Assembly: GCF_004405105.1 (NCBI RefSeq)
Contig: NZ_SORW01000008.1
Span: forward strand, 1 to 64,000
Direction of reading: 5' to 3'
From: Jeotgalibacillus sp. R-1-5s-1
Lineage (GTDB): Bacteria; Bacillota; Bacilli; Bacillales; Jeotgalibacillaceae
DNA length: 64,000 bases
This document shows, piece after piece, positions 15,952 to 25,206 of the stretch. Each line of letters starts with the position of its first letter. The stretch's first letter is position 1. The position numbers were made by a program, and so were the translations under genes. The notes under the pieces are model-generated. The model did no database searches. It saw only the letters and a program-made list of their open reading frames with translations, and was not told where the DNA came from.

Positions 15952-18900
15952 ACAGCTGGAAAAACGCATTCTCATTATGGATGGTGCGATGGGAACGATG
16001 CTTCAGGAAGCGAACCTCACTGCAGATGATTTTGGAGGGGAAGCGCTTGAAGGATGTAACGAAAACCTGAACAGAACCCGTCCGGATGTGATAGAAGGCA
16101 TACATGATGCTTACTTTGAAGCAGGAGCTGACATTGTGGAAACTAACACTTTCGGCAGTATGAGTGTCGTGCTGGAAGAATACGATCTTGCCTCCGATGC
16201 TTATGAATTGAGCCGGCTTGGAACTGAAATTGCGAAAAAGTCAGCTGACAGATGGTCGACTGCTGAAAGACCGCGTTTCGTAGCCGGTGCAATGGGACCG
16301 ACGACAAAAACGCTCAGTGTTACCGGAGGTGCAACATTTGAAAGCCTTCAGGCATCCTATGCAGAGCAGGCACGTGGACTGATTGATGGAGGTGCTGACC
16401 TTTTACTGATTGAGACGAGTCAGGATCTGTTAAATGTAAAAAGTGCTTACCTCGGTATACAGCAGGCATTTGAAGAGACTGGAAGAGAGTTACCGCTGAT
16501 GATTTCCGGAACCATTGAACCAATGGGGACAACGCTTGCAGGTCAGACAATTGAATCATTCTACATCAGTGTTGAGCACATGAATCCGGTGTCAGTCGGA
16601 CTGAACTGTGCAACCGGACCTGAATTCATGCAGGATCATATCCGTTCTTTATCGGACATCAACCAGTCTTACGTCAGCTGTTATCCGAACGCCGGTCTTC
16701 CCGATGAGGAAGGTGTGTACCATGAAACGCCTGAAACGCTTGCAAGAAAGCTGAAAGGATTTGCTGAAAAGGGTTGGCTGAATATTGTCGGCGGCTGTTG
16801 CGGCACGACACCTGCACACATTAAAGCCATTGCGGATGTCATGAAGGACTATGAACCTCGTAAGCAGAGACCTGAAAAGCATCACACCGTGTCAGGAATT
16901 GAGCCGCTTATTTATGATGATCCGTCTATGCGGCCTCTGATGATCGGGGAGCGGACAAACGTAATTGGATCAAGAAAGTTCAAGCGTCTCATTGCTGAAA
17001 AGAAAATCGAGGAAGCATCAGAAATTGCGCGTGCCCAGGTCAAAAAAGGTGCACACGTCATCGATATCTGTCTCGCTGATCCTGACCGTGACGAAGAAGA
17101 GGACATGGAAGCCTTCATGCAGGAGGTTGTAAAAAAGGTGAAGGTTCCCCTCGTGATTGATTCTACAGATGAAAAGGTAATAGAACGCGCGCTCAGGTAT
17201 TCACAGGGGAAGTCTATTATTAACTCGATTAACTTAGAGGATGGACTCGAACGTTTTGATGCGGTCGTGCCACTCGCGAAAAAATACGGTGCTGCGCTTG
17301 TTGTTGGAACGATTGATGAGAAGGGGATGGGTGTCTCCGCGGAACGCAAGCTTGACATCGCAAAACGTTCTTATGACATTTTAACAAAAGACTATGGCGT
17401 TCATCCGACCGATATTATTTTTGACCCGCTCGTTTTCCCGGTTGGCACAGGTGATGAACAATATATAGGTTCAGCAAATGCAACAGTTGAAGGGATCCGT
17501 CAGATTAAAGAGGCATTCCCTCAGGTGCAGACCGTCCTCGGAATCAGTAACGTGTCATTCGGTCTGCCACCGGTTGGACGTGAAGTGCTGAATGCCGTGT
17601 ATCTATATCACTGTACACTCGCAGGTCTGGATTATGCGATTGTAAATACAGAGAAGCTTGAACGGTTTGCGTCTATTGACCCTGACGAAGTGAAGATGGC
17701 TGAAGAACTGTTATTTAATACAACAGATGAATCACTCGCGGAATTTACCGCCTTTTACCGCGGTAAAAAGAAAGAAACGGCTTCAGGCTTGCCGGATATG
17801 CCGCTTGAGGAGAGACTTGCCTATTATGTTGTCGAAGGAACAAAGGAAGGGCTGCTGCCGGATCTGGAGCAGGCACTCGGTGAATACGATGAGCCCCTCT
17901 CGATCATTAACGGTCCTTTGATGACAGGGATGAAGGAGGTTGGCCGGCTGTTCAATGATAACCAGCTGATTGTCGCTGAAGTGCTGCAGAGTGCAGAAGT
18001 GATGAAAGCGGCTGTTGCTTATCTCGAACCGCACATGGAAGCATCTGATGATTCTTCCTCTAAAGGTAAGGTGCTCCTCGCGACTGTAAAAGGAGATGTG
18101 CATGACATCGGTAAAAACCTGGTGGAAATCATCTTAAGTAACAATGGTTACGATGTCGTTGATCTGGGCATTAAAGTAACCCCGCCGGAGCTGATCGAAG
18201 CCATTCGTCGTGAAAAGCCGGACATTGTCGGTCTCTCAGGTCTGCTTGTGAAGTCAGCACAGCAGATGGTGATTACAGCAGGAGACATGAAGCAGGAAGG
18301 CATGGAGATTCCGATACTGGTTGGCGGAGCGGCACTCTCACGTAAGTTCGTAGATACAAAGATCTCACAAAACTATGACGGACTCGTTTTATATGCCAAA
18401 GATGCGATGAATGGTCTGAGCCTTGCGAACCAGCTTCAGGACGAGTTGGAGCGTGCCAAGCTTGTAGAGGAGCGCGAGGCGAAAAAAGGAGCCATTGCGT
18501 CTGCTGCTCCTGCCCCTAAACGTGAAAGCAATGTCGGCGTACTCGAAAAGCCTGCTGTTGCACCTGCCCCGGTTTTTGTGCCGAATGATGTGCAAAGACA
18601 TGTGATCAGTTCTTACTCTGTTTCACATGTTGAGGCCTATATTAATATGCAGATGCTGATCGGACACCATCTTGGCGTAAAAGGCAAAGTGTCACGCCTT
18701 TTAGCAGAAGGGGATGAAAAAACCATCAAGGTAAAAGAAACCGTTGATCAGCTGATTCAGGAAGTGAAAAAGGAAGGTTTGATTACACCTGCAGCTGTAT
18801 ATCAATTCTTTCCTGCTCAAAGTGATGGTGATGACGTCATTATTTATCATCCGGAAGAGGGGCATGAAATCGAACGGTTTACCTTCCCGAGACAGCCGAG

Positions 18901-19366
18901 AGCACCATACCTGTGCCTTGCTGACTATCTCCGCCCAAAAGATAGCGGAGAGATGGATTATGTCGGATTCTTCACTGTCACAGCCGGCAGGGGAATCAGG
19001 GAAAAGGCGCAGGAATATAAAGAACAGGGAAGATTTCTTGAAAGCCACGCACTTCAGGCGCTGGCTCTTGAAACAGCAGAGGGCTTTGCCGAGCTGCTTC
19101 ATCAGCAGATGCGTGACCGCTGGGGCTTCCCGGATTCAGTTGATTTCACGATGCAGGAGCGTTTCAGCGCCAAGTATCAGGGACAGCGCTTCTCCTTTGG
19201 CTACCCGGCCTGTCCGGAGCTTGAGGATCAGGAAAAGCTGTTTAAACTGATCCAGCCGGAGGAAATCGGAGTCCAGCTGACTGACGGCTTCATGATGGAA
19301 CCGGAAGCCAGCGTATCAGCCATAGTGTTTGCTCATCCGGATGCACGGTATTTTAATGTCCTATAA
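15929..19366 (+). CDS. metH: Cobalamin-dependent methionine synthase
   Basis: A 1145-residue four-module enzyme that moves a methyl group from methyl-THF to cobalamin and on to homocysteine. In order: homocysteine domain with zinc Cys in LNCATGP (about 225) and GGCCGTTP (about 288); pterin domain from MIGERTNVIGSRKF (about 334) to about 600; B12 cap (about 630-715) and B12 domain with DxHxxG in GDVHDIGKN (about 722); a Pro/Ala linker; and the reactivation domain (about 890-1145) with the SAM-site motif FGYPACPE. ATG at 15929 lies within the end of yitJ behind GGGGGGAA. Length is slightly short of E. coli MetH (1227), as is common in Firmicutes. It is controlled by the SAM riboswitch. Confidence 0.95.
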   Translation: MSQTNFTKQLEKRILIMDGAMGTMLQEANLTADDFGGEALEGCNENLNRTRPDVIEGIHDAYFEAGADIVETNTFGSMSVVLEEYDLASDAYELSRLGTEIAKKSADRWSTAERPRFVAGAMGPTTKTLSVTGGATFESLQASYAEQARGLIDGGADLLLIETSQDLLNVKSAYLGIQQAFEETGRELPLMISGTIEPMGTTLAGQTIESFYISVEHMNPVSVGLNCATGPEFMQDHIRSLSDINQSYVSCYPNAGLPDEEGVYHETPETLARKLKGFAEKGWLNIVGGCCGTTPAHIKAIADVMKDYEPRKQRPEKHHTVSGIEPLIYDDPSMRPLMIGERTNVIGSRKFKRLIAEKKIEEASEIARAQVKKGAHVIDICLADPDRDEEEDMEAFMQEVVKKVKVPLVIDSTDEKVIERALRYSQGKSIINSINLEDGLERFDAVVPLAKKYGAALVVGTIDEKGMGVSAERKLDIAKRSYDILTKDYGVHPTDIIFDPLVFPVGTGDEQYIGSANATVEGIRQIKEAFPQVQTVLGISNVSFGLPPVGREVLNAVYLYHCTLAGLDYAIVNTEKLERFASIDPDEVKMAEELLFNTTDESLAEFTAFYRGKKKETASGLPDMPLEERLAYYVVEGTKEGLLPDLEQALGEYDEPLSIINGPLMTGMKEVGRLFNDNQLIVAEVLQSAEVMKAAVAYLEPHMEASDDSSSKGKVLLATVKGDVHDIGKNLVEIILSNNGYDVVDLGIKVTPPELIEAIRREKPDIVGLSGLLVKSAQQMVITAGDMKQEGMEIPILVGGAALSRKFVDTKISQNYDGLVLYAKDAMNGLSLANQLQDELERAKLVEEREAKKGAIASAAPAPKRESNVGVLEKPAVAPAPVFVPNDVQRHVISSYSVSHVEAYINMQMLIGHHLGVKGKVSRLLAEGDEKTIKVKETVDQLIQEVKKEGLITPAAVYQFFPAQSDGDDVIIYHPEEGHEIERFTFPRQPRAPYLCLADYLRPKDSGEMDYVGFFTVTAGRGIREKAQEYKEQGRFLESHALQALALETAEGFAELLHQQMRDRWGFPDSVDFTMQERFSAKYQGQRFSFGYPACPELEDQEKLFKLIQPEEIGVQLTDGFMMEPEASVSAIVFAHPDARYFNVL

Positions 19367-19375
19367 AAAGGTAAG

Positions 19376-19415
19376 GCTGCTCTCCCGGCCGTTTTCAGGC
19401 TGGGGAGCAGTTTTT
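19376..19415 (+). terminator. Terminator of yitJ-metH
   Basis: CTGCTCTCCCGGCC pairs with GGCTGGGGAGCAG, followed by five Ts. Confidence 0.88.
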
Positions 19416-19462
19416 AATTCATTCTTTCAAGATAAAGTTTAAAAGAATGGGAGGTTGACTGG

Positions 19463-20272
19463 ATGAGCCGTGATTTTCCCCGCAACCCTTTGGAAAAAGA
19501 GGGGTTCCGTCTGATTTTTAATGATGACTTTAATCAAAGTGAGCTTGATCTGACAAAATGGCTGCCGTTTTATTTGCCACAGTGGAGCAGCCGTGAGCGT
19601 TCAAAAGCAAACTATCGTATAGAAAACAGTGAGCTGAAGCTTTTGATTACAGAAAATCAGCAGCCATGGTGTCCCGAGCTTAATGGAGAGATTAAAGTGA
19701 GTAACCTTCAAACCGGTGTTTATTCAGGCCCGCGTGGAAGTAAGCTTGGACAGCATCGCTTTTCTGAGCATTGCACTGTAAATGAGGAGCAGGCACCTGA
19801 GCATTTATTCATACCACAGTACGGCTATTTTGAAATTAGGGTGAAGGGACTTGCGACTGCTGAAAATGTATGTGCCTTCTGGATGATCGGGTTTGAGGAT
19901 CATCCAGAGCGCTCTGCAGAAATTTGTCCATTTGAACTGAAAGGCTGGAATGTTAAAGAAAAAACGTGTATTTTGGGGTATGGCTTACGCGCTTTCAGTG
20001 ATCCATTGATACAGGATGAATTTTTTGAACGTGAATTTGAATATGACCCTACTGATTACCACATATACGGTTTTGAGTGGTCTAAAAAAGGCGTATCTTT
20101 CTTCCTTGATAATCAGCTGATTCACCATTCCAGCCAGTCACCTTCCTACCCGATGCAAATGATGCTGAACATTTATGAAATACCGCAAAAGAACTCAGAC
20201 GGAAAAAAGGAAAAGCACTATCCATATGAATTTTCTGTTGATTATGTACGTGGGTATCAAAGAATAGAATGA
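19463..20272 (+). CDS. GH16-like concanavalin-fold protein with altered catalytic motif
   Basis: A 269-residue protein with the beta-jelly-roll of glycoside hydrolase family 16 (FRLIFNDDFNQSELDLTKW at the start, YGYFEIRVK, YHIYGFEWSKKGVSFFLDN). GH16 enzymes use E-x-D-x-x-E. Here the equivalent place reads EICPFE (about 152-157): both Glu remain but the middle Asp is Cys. There is no signal peptide or cell-wall anchor, unlike secreted lichenases. GGAGG lies nine bases before the ATG. Activity on a beta-glucan or galactan is possible but not shown by the sequence. It stands alone between two terminators. Confidence 0.75.
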   Translation: MSRDFPRNPLEKEGFRLIFNDDFNQSELDLTKWLPFYLPQWSSRERSKANYRIENSELKLLITENQQPWCPELNGEIKVSNLQTGVYSGPRGSKLGQHRFSEHCTVNEEQAPEHLFIPQYGYFEIRVKGLATAENVCAFWMIGFEDHPERSAEICPFELKGWNVKEKTCILGYGLRAFSDPLIQDEFFEREFEYDPTDYHIYGFEWSKKGVSFFLDNQLIHHSSQSPSYPMQMMLNIYEIPQKNSDGKKEKHYPYEFSVDYVRGYQRIE

Positions 20273-20276
20273 AGAT

Positions 20277-20318
20277 CGAAAAAAACCGGTCACGGAGAAA
20301 TCGTGATCGGTTTTTATT
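20277..20318. terminator. Bidirectional terminator
   Basis: AAAAACCGGTCACG pairs with CGTGATCGGTTTTT. T runs occur on both strands, between the convergent GH16-like and exporter genes. Confidence 0.82.
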
Positions 20319-20354
20319 TGCCAATAAAATAAAATGGACGAGCTTACAATCATT

Positions 20355-21377
20355 TTAAAGTTCTTCAGGTTTTGCACTCGGAACCGAGACGAATGATTTT
20401 CTTTTTCTGAGAAGAGCGTGAATCGATAAGAGTTCAAAGTAAATATAGCTTTTGGCAGGAAGCTCTTCTTCATCCGTTTCGCCTTTTAGCGCGTTTCTGA
20501 GCATAGCAAGAGCAGCGGGATCAACGGGCTCCTGTTCGCCTGAACGGATAATCCGGTTATTCAGCTGGCTGACCAGTGTTCTGACAGCCTGTTTTTCATC
20601 AGCCGACCATTCCGGAATTTCATCAGTTGGAAGTGTTACGAGATTGGAAAGGTGGTAGGACAGCTGTCTTAACAAATAAATCTTCTTTTGATACATTTGT
20701 ACTTCATTCATTTCCTCGCGTTTATAAGAATGATAATGCCATTCCTGAAGCTGATAACGGCAAAATGTCTCGGCACGGTCAAGCTGGCTCCTGAGCTCAT
20801 TTGATGCCGATTCCAGATTAAGTGCTGAAGGCTTCTGATCAAGCAGTTCATTCATACGCTCTGTCAGTATTTTTGTTACATCTGACTGGGCGAGATATAA
20901 GAATTCAATGATCTGACTTTTGTATTTAGGAGGCATTAATACAAAATTTACGAGGGTGGACGTTAAAATACCGATTCCTGTCGTGCCAAGACGTTTGATG
21001 AATTCTAAAAGAAAATGATCATCCGCCCCGGGAATCATGGCAACCGCCGTTAGAGTAGCGACAAGCATACCTGCCTCAAGCTTCAGCTTATAGCAGATCC
21101 AGATCGTCAGTACCGCTGAGATTGTATATGTAATGGCGTGATCACCTAATAAAAAGGTTGCTAACATGGCAATGGATGCACCAATGGCCGAAGCCGGAAA
21201 ACGGATCAGCCCTTTTTTGATCGAATCTGCGGCAGTCGGTTCAATTGTGACGATGGCTGTGATCACGGCAAAAACGACCGGAAGATTAAAAAGCTGACAA
21301 ATCAGTGCTGTTAAAAAAACCGCGACACCAGTCTTGACGATTCTTCCGCCAATAAATCTTTGTTTAAGCCACTTCAT
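20355..21377 (-). CDS. Aromatic acid exporter (ArAE/DUF939) family protein
   Basis: A 340-residue membrane protein. Residues 10-160 hold about five hydrophobic helices (VAVFLTALICQLF, AVITAIVTIEPTAADS, TTGIGILTSTLVNFVLMP) typical of the ArAE/FUSC family. The rest is a long, helical, charged cytoplasmic domain, as in the YqjA-type proteins of Bacilli. E. coli AaeB relatives export aromatic acids, but the substrate of the Bacillus forms is not established. It is monocistronic, divergent from thiT and convergent with the GH16-like gene. Confidence 0.82.
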   Translation of the reverse strand: MKWLKQRFIGGRIVKTGVAVFLTALICQLFNLPVVFAVITAIVTIEPTAADSIKKGLIRFPASAIGASIAMLATFLLGDHAITYTISAVLTIWICYKLKLEAGMLVATLTAVAMIPGADDHFLLEFIKRLGTTGIGILTSTLVNFVLMPPKYKSQIIEFLYLAQSDVTKILTERMNELLDQKPSALNLESASNELRSQLDRAETFCRYQLQEWHYHSYKREEMNEVQMYQKKIYLLRQLSYHLSNLVTLPTDEIPEWSADEKQAVRTLVSQLNNRIIRSGEQEPVDPAALAMLRNALKGETDEEELPAKSYIYFELLSIHALLRKRKSFVSVPSAKPEEL

Positions 21378-21493
21378 GCCTCATTCACCCCTTTTTCTGC
21401 CATTTGAAGACGTGTCATAGTATAGCATAAAACTTAACACTGCGACCCCGATTCACATGACTTTTATCACGAAGTGCGATATACTGGTCGCAG

Positions 21494-21592
21494 ATGCAAT
21501 TTCCACAAGGGGAGCCCTTTCGGCTGAGAGTGAACAATCTGTTCAGACCCTTCGAACCTGTAAGTTAATGCTTACGCAGGAATGTGGATGGA
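21494..21592 (+). promoter_or_regulatory. TPP riboswitch (THI box)
   Basis: Diagnostic blocks are present: AAGGGGAGCC, GGCTGAGAGTGAAC, CAGACCCTTCGAACCTG, and the closing CGCAGGAATGTGGATGGAA pairing with TTTCCACA. Thiamin pyrophosphate binding should favour the terminator that follows and repress thiT. Confidence 0.95.
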
Positions 21593-21599
21593 AACGGAC

Positions 21600-21650
21600 C
21601 GGAGTATGGTCCCGGGTTTCTATCCCCGGGACCATACTCTTTTTATTTTA
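21600..21650 (+). terminator. TPP-riboswitch-controlled terminator
   Basis: GAGTATGGTCCCGGG pairs perfectly with CCCGGGACCATACTC around TTTCTATC, followed by five Ts. Confidence 0.92.
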
Positions 21651-21718
21651 CAATGAAAGTGTCTGTTGAATTCCCCTCTGTGCGAGCTGCATCGATTTCG
21701 CAAAAGGAGGAAAAAGGA

Positions 21719-22291
21719 ATGGAAAGAACAAAGCTTATATTTTTAATGGAAGTCGCGATTTTTTCAGGAATCGCTTTAATTCTTGACCGTTTTTCGTTCT
21801 CAATCTGGCCGCAGGGAGGTTCTATCAGCTTTGTGATGGTACCGATTATCCTGATGGCATTCAGATGGGGGTTAAAGGGAGGTCTGCTTTCAGGACTGCT
21901 TGTCGGGCTGCTGCAGACGTTATTCGGCGCATATATTGTGGACCCGGTCCAGTATGTGCTGGATTACCCGCTGGCATTTACCGTCATCGGACTGGCCGGT
22001 CTATTTGCGGGAGCTATTAAGCGGTCTCTGGATGAAGGGCAGATGAGAAAAGCGATTATCTATATTACACTTGGCGTATTTACTGGAGCGTTACTGCGAT
22101 TTATGTGTCACTTTTTTGCAGGCTGGGTGTTCTTCGGATCAGGTGCTGAAGGCGTGCCGGCATGGCAATTTTCACTCGCATACAATGGATCCTATATGGG
22201 GCCTGCATTTATCCTGACAACGATTATCCTGGCAACACTGCTTGTCAGCGTGCCACGAGTGGCTACACAGTCACGGATGAGAAGTGCATAA
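21719..22291 (+). CDS. thiT: Thiamin transporter ThiT (ECF S component)
   Basis: A 190-residue membrane protein with about six helices, the thiamin-binding S component of an energy-coupling-factor transporter (formerly YuaJ). The family's conserved stretch is present: WPQGGSISFVMVPIILMAFR in loop 1/helix 2, a later FMCHFFAGWVFFG and AYNGSYMGP. The shared EcfA/A'/T module is not in this window. ATG at 21719 has AAAGGAGG nine bases upstream; the longer frame crosses the riboswitch and is not real. Direct TPP-riboswitch control agrees with the substrate. Confidence 0.93.
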   Translation: MERTKLIFLMEVAIFSGIALILDRFSFSIWPQGGSISFVMVPIILMAFRWGLKGGLLSGLLVGLLQTLFGAYIVDPVQYVLDYPLAFTVIGLAGLFAGAIKRSLDEGQMRKAIIYITLGVFTGALLRFMCHFFAGWVFFGSGAEGVPAWQFSLAYNGSYMGPAFILTTIILATLLVSVPRVATQSRMRSA

Positions 22292-22322
22292 TCAGTTAAG
22301 AAAATAACGTTATATAATCAGA

Positions 22323-22359
22323 ACAAGAGGGTGGACACAGTCACACCCTCTTTGTTTTT
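22323..22359 (+). terminator. Terminator of thiT
   Basis: AGAGGGTG pairs with CACCCTCT, followed by TTGTTTTT. Confidence 0.85.
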
Positions 22360-22454
22360 ATCTAAACTAATAGAGAAGGCAATAGATGTTCATAAAATTA
22401 TCCCGATCCGTCAGTTTTATCAGTGTCTGAAAGAGGAAAGGTATGATATAGTGA

Positions 22455-23231
<777 letters not shown>

Positions 23232-23233
23232 AA

Positions 23234-23270
23234 AAACAGCGGACCTTGTTGAGGTTCGCTGTTTTTTCCT
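23234..23270 (+). terminator. Terminator of map
   Basis: AAAACAGCGGACC pairs with GGTTCGCTGTTTT, followed by further Ts. Confidence 0.85.
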
Positions 23271-23305
23271 GTTGAAGTAATAAACTGAATCGTGAATGGT
23301 CATTT

Positions 23306-23345
23306 CTAGTCTTACCGTGCGGCTGCGGAAAAGCGTTCAGGCAGT
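23306..23345 (-). repeat. Fragment of the hairpin element, left part
   Basis: On the minus strand CGCTTTTCCGCAGCCGCACGG resembles the left part of the A core. No right part or flanking inverted repeat is found. It lies next to the 21-bp array that follows. Confidence 0.4.
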
Positions 23346-23411
23346 ATGTGCGTTAAAATCCAGTCTCCGTCTGTGAACCGTAAATAGTATTGTAGGTCAA
23401 ATGACCCTATC

Positions 23412-23532
23412 CTACGAAAGATGCTCCGCATTTTGCGAACCTCTCCGAAAATCTCTCGAACCACCCACCGAATTTTGCGAAACATGATCAAAATCTCGTG
23501 AACCTTGACTGAAATCCTGCGAACCCTCTGGC
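23412..23532. repeat. 21-bp periodic array 2 (strict period)
   Basis: The tetranucleotide CGAA (once TGAA) occurs at 23415, 23436, 23457, 23478, 23499 and 23520, exactly 21 bases apart each time. The shared unit is about CGAACC, 6-8 variable bases, then GAAATCTCG or GAATTTTG. A seventh related unit, GTGAACC at 23374, is one base out of phase. The period leaves one minus-strand frame open as heptapeptides (FRKIRWV, VREIFGE, VRKMRSI), but there is no RBS. It lies between map and the 113-aa membrane protein gene. Confidence 0.75.
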
Positions 23533-23576
23533 TAGGCTCACCGCGCGGCGGCGTAAAGCAATGCTCCGGCACGACT
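23530..23576 (-). repeat. Fragment of the hairpin element with outer arm
   Basis: On the minus strand GTCGTGCCGGAGCATTGC, GCTTTACGCCGCC and GCGCGGTGAGCC match the outer arm and left part of the A core. The right half is missing: the 21-bp array begins where the inner loop should be. Confidence 0.5.
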
Positions 23577-23593
23577 GTTAGGATAATACGCTA

Positions 23594-23634
23594 TTAAAAA
23601 AACAGCGGCCCTGTATATAGGCTCGCTGTTTTTC
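23594..23634 (-). terminator. Terminator of the 113-aa membrane protein gene
   Basis: AAACAGCGGCCCT and AGGCTCGCTGTTT pair; on the minus strand a T run follows. It is nearly the same in sequence as the terminator of map 360 bases away. Confidence 0.82.
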
Positions 23635-23976
23635 TTACTTCTTCATTTGTTCCTTCATATTGCGCCGCTGCTCCATAAAAATAGCTGCAGCCAGGATGAA
23701 AAACGATAAGGCAGTCGGCACGGAGATCCATGATGAAATGATCAGCATCACGAGTATGCCTGCACCACCCGGCGTTGGATTATTGGCAGCAATCGTATCC
23801 AGCTGTACCAAATAAAAAACTGCAACCCCGATCGCGAATAATAAAAACACCACATTTGTGATCCAGACCCACTTTAATCCGCGCTTACGACCATAAATGA
23901 TTGAAATAATCATCAGAACAGGACCAACTAAAAGTGTAGCCAGAAACATGGCAAATACAAATTGTCCATCTTCCAA
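23635..23976 (-). CDS. Small membrane protein with three predicted helices, unknown function
   Basis: A 113-residue integral membrane protein with hydrophobic spans at about 6-27 (FVFAMFLATLLVGPVLMIIS), 37-56 (VWITNVVFLLFAIGVAVFYL) and 73-97 (ILVMLIISSWISVPTALSFF), ending in a basic tail. I do not recognise the family. It starts with TTG at 23976 behind GAGGG. It is alone between a strong terminator and the TspO-like gene, which is on the same strand 64 bases upstream and might be co-transcribed. Confidence 0.75.
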   Translation of the reverse strand: MEDGQFVFAMFLATLLVGPVLMIISIIYGRKRGLKWVWITNVVFLLFAIGVAVFYLVQLDTIAANNPTPGGAGILVMLIISSWISVPTALSFFILAAAIFMEQRRNMKEQMKK

Positions 23977-24039
23977 AACAATACCCTCATTTCATTTTCG
24001 ATAAGGCTATCGTATCAGATTTGACGGCTGTCATCCAAT

Positions 24040-24795
24040 CTATTTAAAGCTCAGCTTACGTGTACTGTAGCCTTTGTCCTTTTTCTTTTTGAATACAAAG
24101 AGTCCAATGAAGATGAGCGCTGCCAGTACATAAGCGGCAAAAACAACAATGGATGATTCACCTTCGTTTTGCACGCCAATACCGATAAAAGCCCAGACAA
24201 AGACGAGCGGATAAATCCAGTCGCGCTCTTTATAGCGGATGCCAAGTGCAATCAAGGTTGCCACAATCAGCAGCAGGACTGTCCAAAAAACAGAGCCGAT
24301 GCCAAGTCCGCCATAACCTGCTTCATTTATCGTGTAAGCAATATTCGCAACGGTTGCCACACTGACCCAACCCATATAAACAGAGAAGGGCAGGCGGTCT
24401 AAAAATGTCGGATTACTGCGCTTAATCTGTCCGTAAATCAGAATGATGGAAACGAGTAAACTGATGATCACAAGGACAGAAAGTGGAAAGAATTCATAGT
24501 GCCAAAGCAGAATCCACGTAATATTAAACACACAGGATAATACAAACAGTGTGCTCGTTTTTGTGTAAATGTCGCGATTGCGCTGTGATTTCAATGCACC
24601 ACGGAGCACCCAGATCGTTAACAGCGTATAAATCAGCCCCCAGATTGAGAACACATAGCCTGCAGGAGTGAAAAGTACATTCAGCCTGTTCGAAATTTCA
24701 CCGGTTGTCTGGCCGTTGATCGGAATAATATTTGCCAGAGCATTAATCGTGATGACTGCAGCAAGCGCAATCAGATTGATCCAGAATCGTTTCAT
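24040..24795 (-). CDS. TspO/MBR-like tryptophan-rich membrane protein
   Basis: A 251-residue membrane protein with about seven helices and a lysine-rich C-terminus. The stretch LFTPAGYVFSIWGLIY and later NITWILLWHYEF and VYMGWVSVATVANIAY recall the TspO/MBR fold, whose members bind porphyrins or other tetrapyrroles. It is longer than classical TspO (about 160 residues), like the extended Bacillus forms. GGAGG lies eight bases upstream of the ATG. The ligand and role cannot be read from the sequence; the family assignment is moderately sure. Confidence 0.72.
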   Translation of the reverse strand: MKRFWINLIALAAVITINALANIIPINGQTTGEISNRLNVLFTPAGYVFSIWGLIYTLLTIWVLRGALKSQRNRDIYTKTSTLFVLSCVFNITWILLWHYEFFPLSVLVIISLLVSIILIYGQIKRSNPTFLDRLPFSVYMGWVSVATVANIAYTINEAGYGGLGIGSVFWTVLLLIVATLIALGIRYKERDWIYPLVFVWAFIGIGVQNEGESSIVVFAAYVLAALIFIGLFVFKKKKDKGYSTRKLSFK

Positions 24796-24912
24796 TTGAT
24801 GACCTCCTCATCTGTTCCTTTATTCCCTTTTTCAATGAGGTTACCCTTCTTTCAGCAGATTGAACCGGTCGACAAAAAGATTATGGGGGAATCGGAAAAT
24901 GGTTGTTGGAGG

Positions 24913-25106
24913 GATTGTATCGTGTTGGAGAGTTTATGAATCGAATGGGTATTTTATTGTACTGTTTGAACGTGTATATGTATTGGTTGAAAAGTTAATT
25001 GTATTGTTACGAGTTCAAGGTGTGGGTTTTGTTCTGTTCAAAATCAGAATTGTCCTTTTTCAAAATTTTTTTGTACTGTTTCAAAAAAGAATTGTACTGT
25101 TCAGGT
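24913..25106. repeat. 21-bp periodic array 3 with one 30-bp step
   Basis: Units with a TTGTACTGTTCAAAA-type core begin at 24915, 24936 (weak), 24957, 24978 and 24999, then after a 30-base step at 25029, 25050, 25071 and 25092. The last two share TTGTACTGTT exactly; the remaining 8-9 bases vary. The plus strand can be read as heptapeptides (FIVLFER, VYVLVEK, IVLFQNF, FVLFQKR), but no RBS precedes it. It lies in the 411-base gap between recQ and the TspO-like gene. Confidence 0.7.
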
Positions 25107-25154
25107 AACTACCTGATCTTCAAGCTCTCTCTCCTTTGCAGAGAAACAATCAAC

Positions 25155-25202
25155 CAAAAAACCGGCATCCCCTCATTTATCAACGGGGAATGCCGGTTTA
25201 AA
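25155..25202 (-). terminator. Terminator of recQ
   Basis: ACCGGCATCCCC pairs with GGGGAATGCCGGT around an 11-base loop, with a T run on the minus strand. This is an 'empty' counterpart of the terminators that carry hairpin-element inserts. Confidence 0.85.
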
Positions 25203-25206
25203 TGTT

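Noticed and set aside
23412-23532. CRISPR array
   Set aside because: Units are only 21 bases with 6-13 conserved and no exact repeats or 30-base spacers; no cas genes are present.
24860-25108. Open frames across the 21-bp arrays (82 residues here; also minus-strand frames at 23312-23572, 30197-30427 and 35979-36314) with heptapeptide repeats
   Set aside because: A 21-base period is seven codons, so any frame free of stops in one unit stays open throughout. None has a good RBS, and the 22-base step in the 29.4-kb array breaks frame without disturbing the array.
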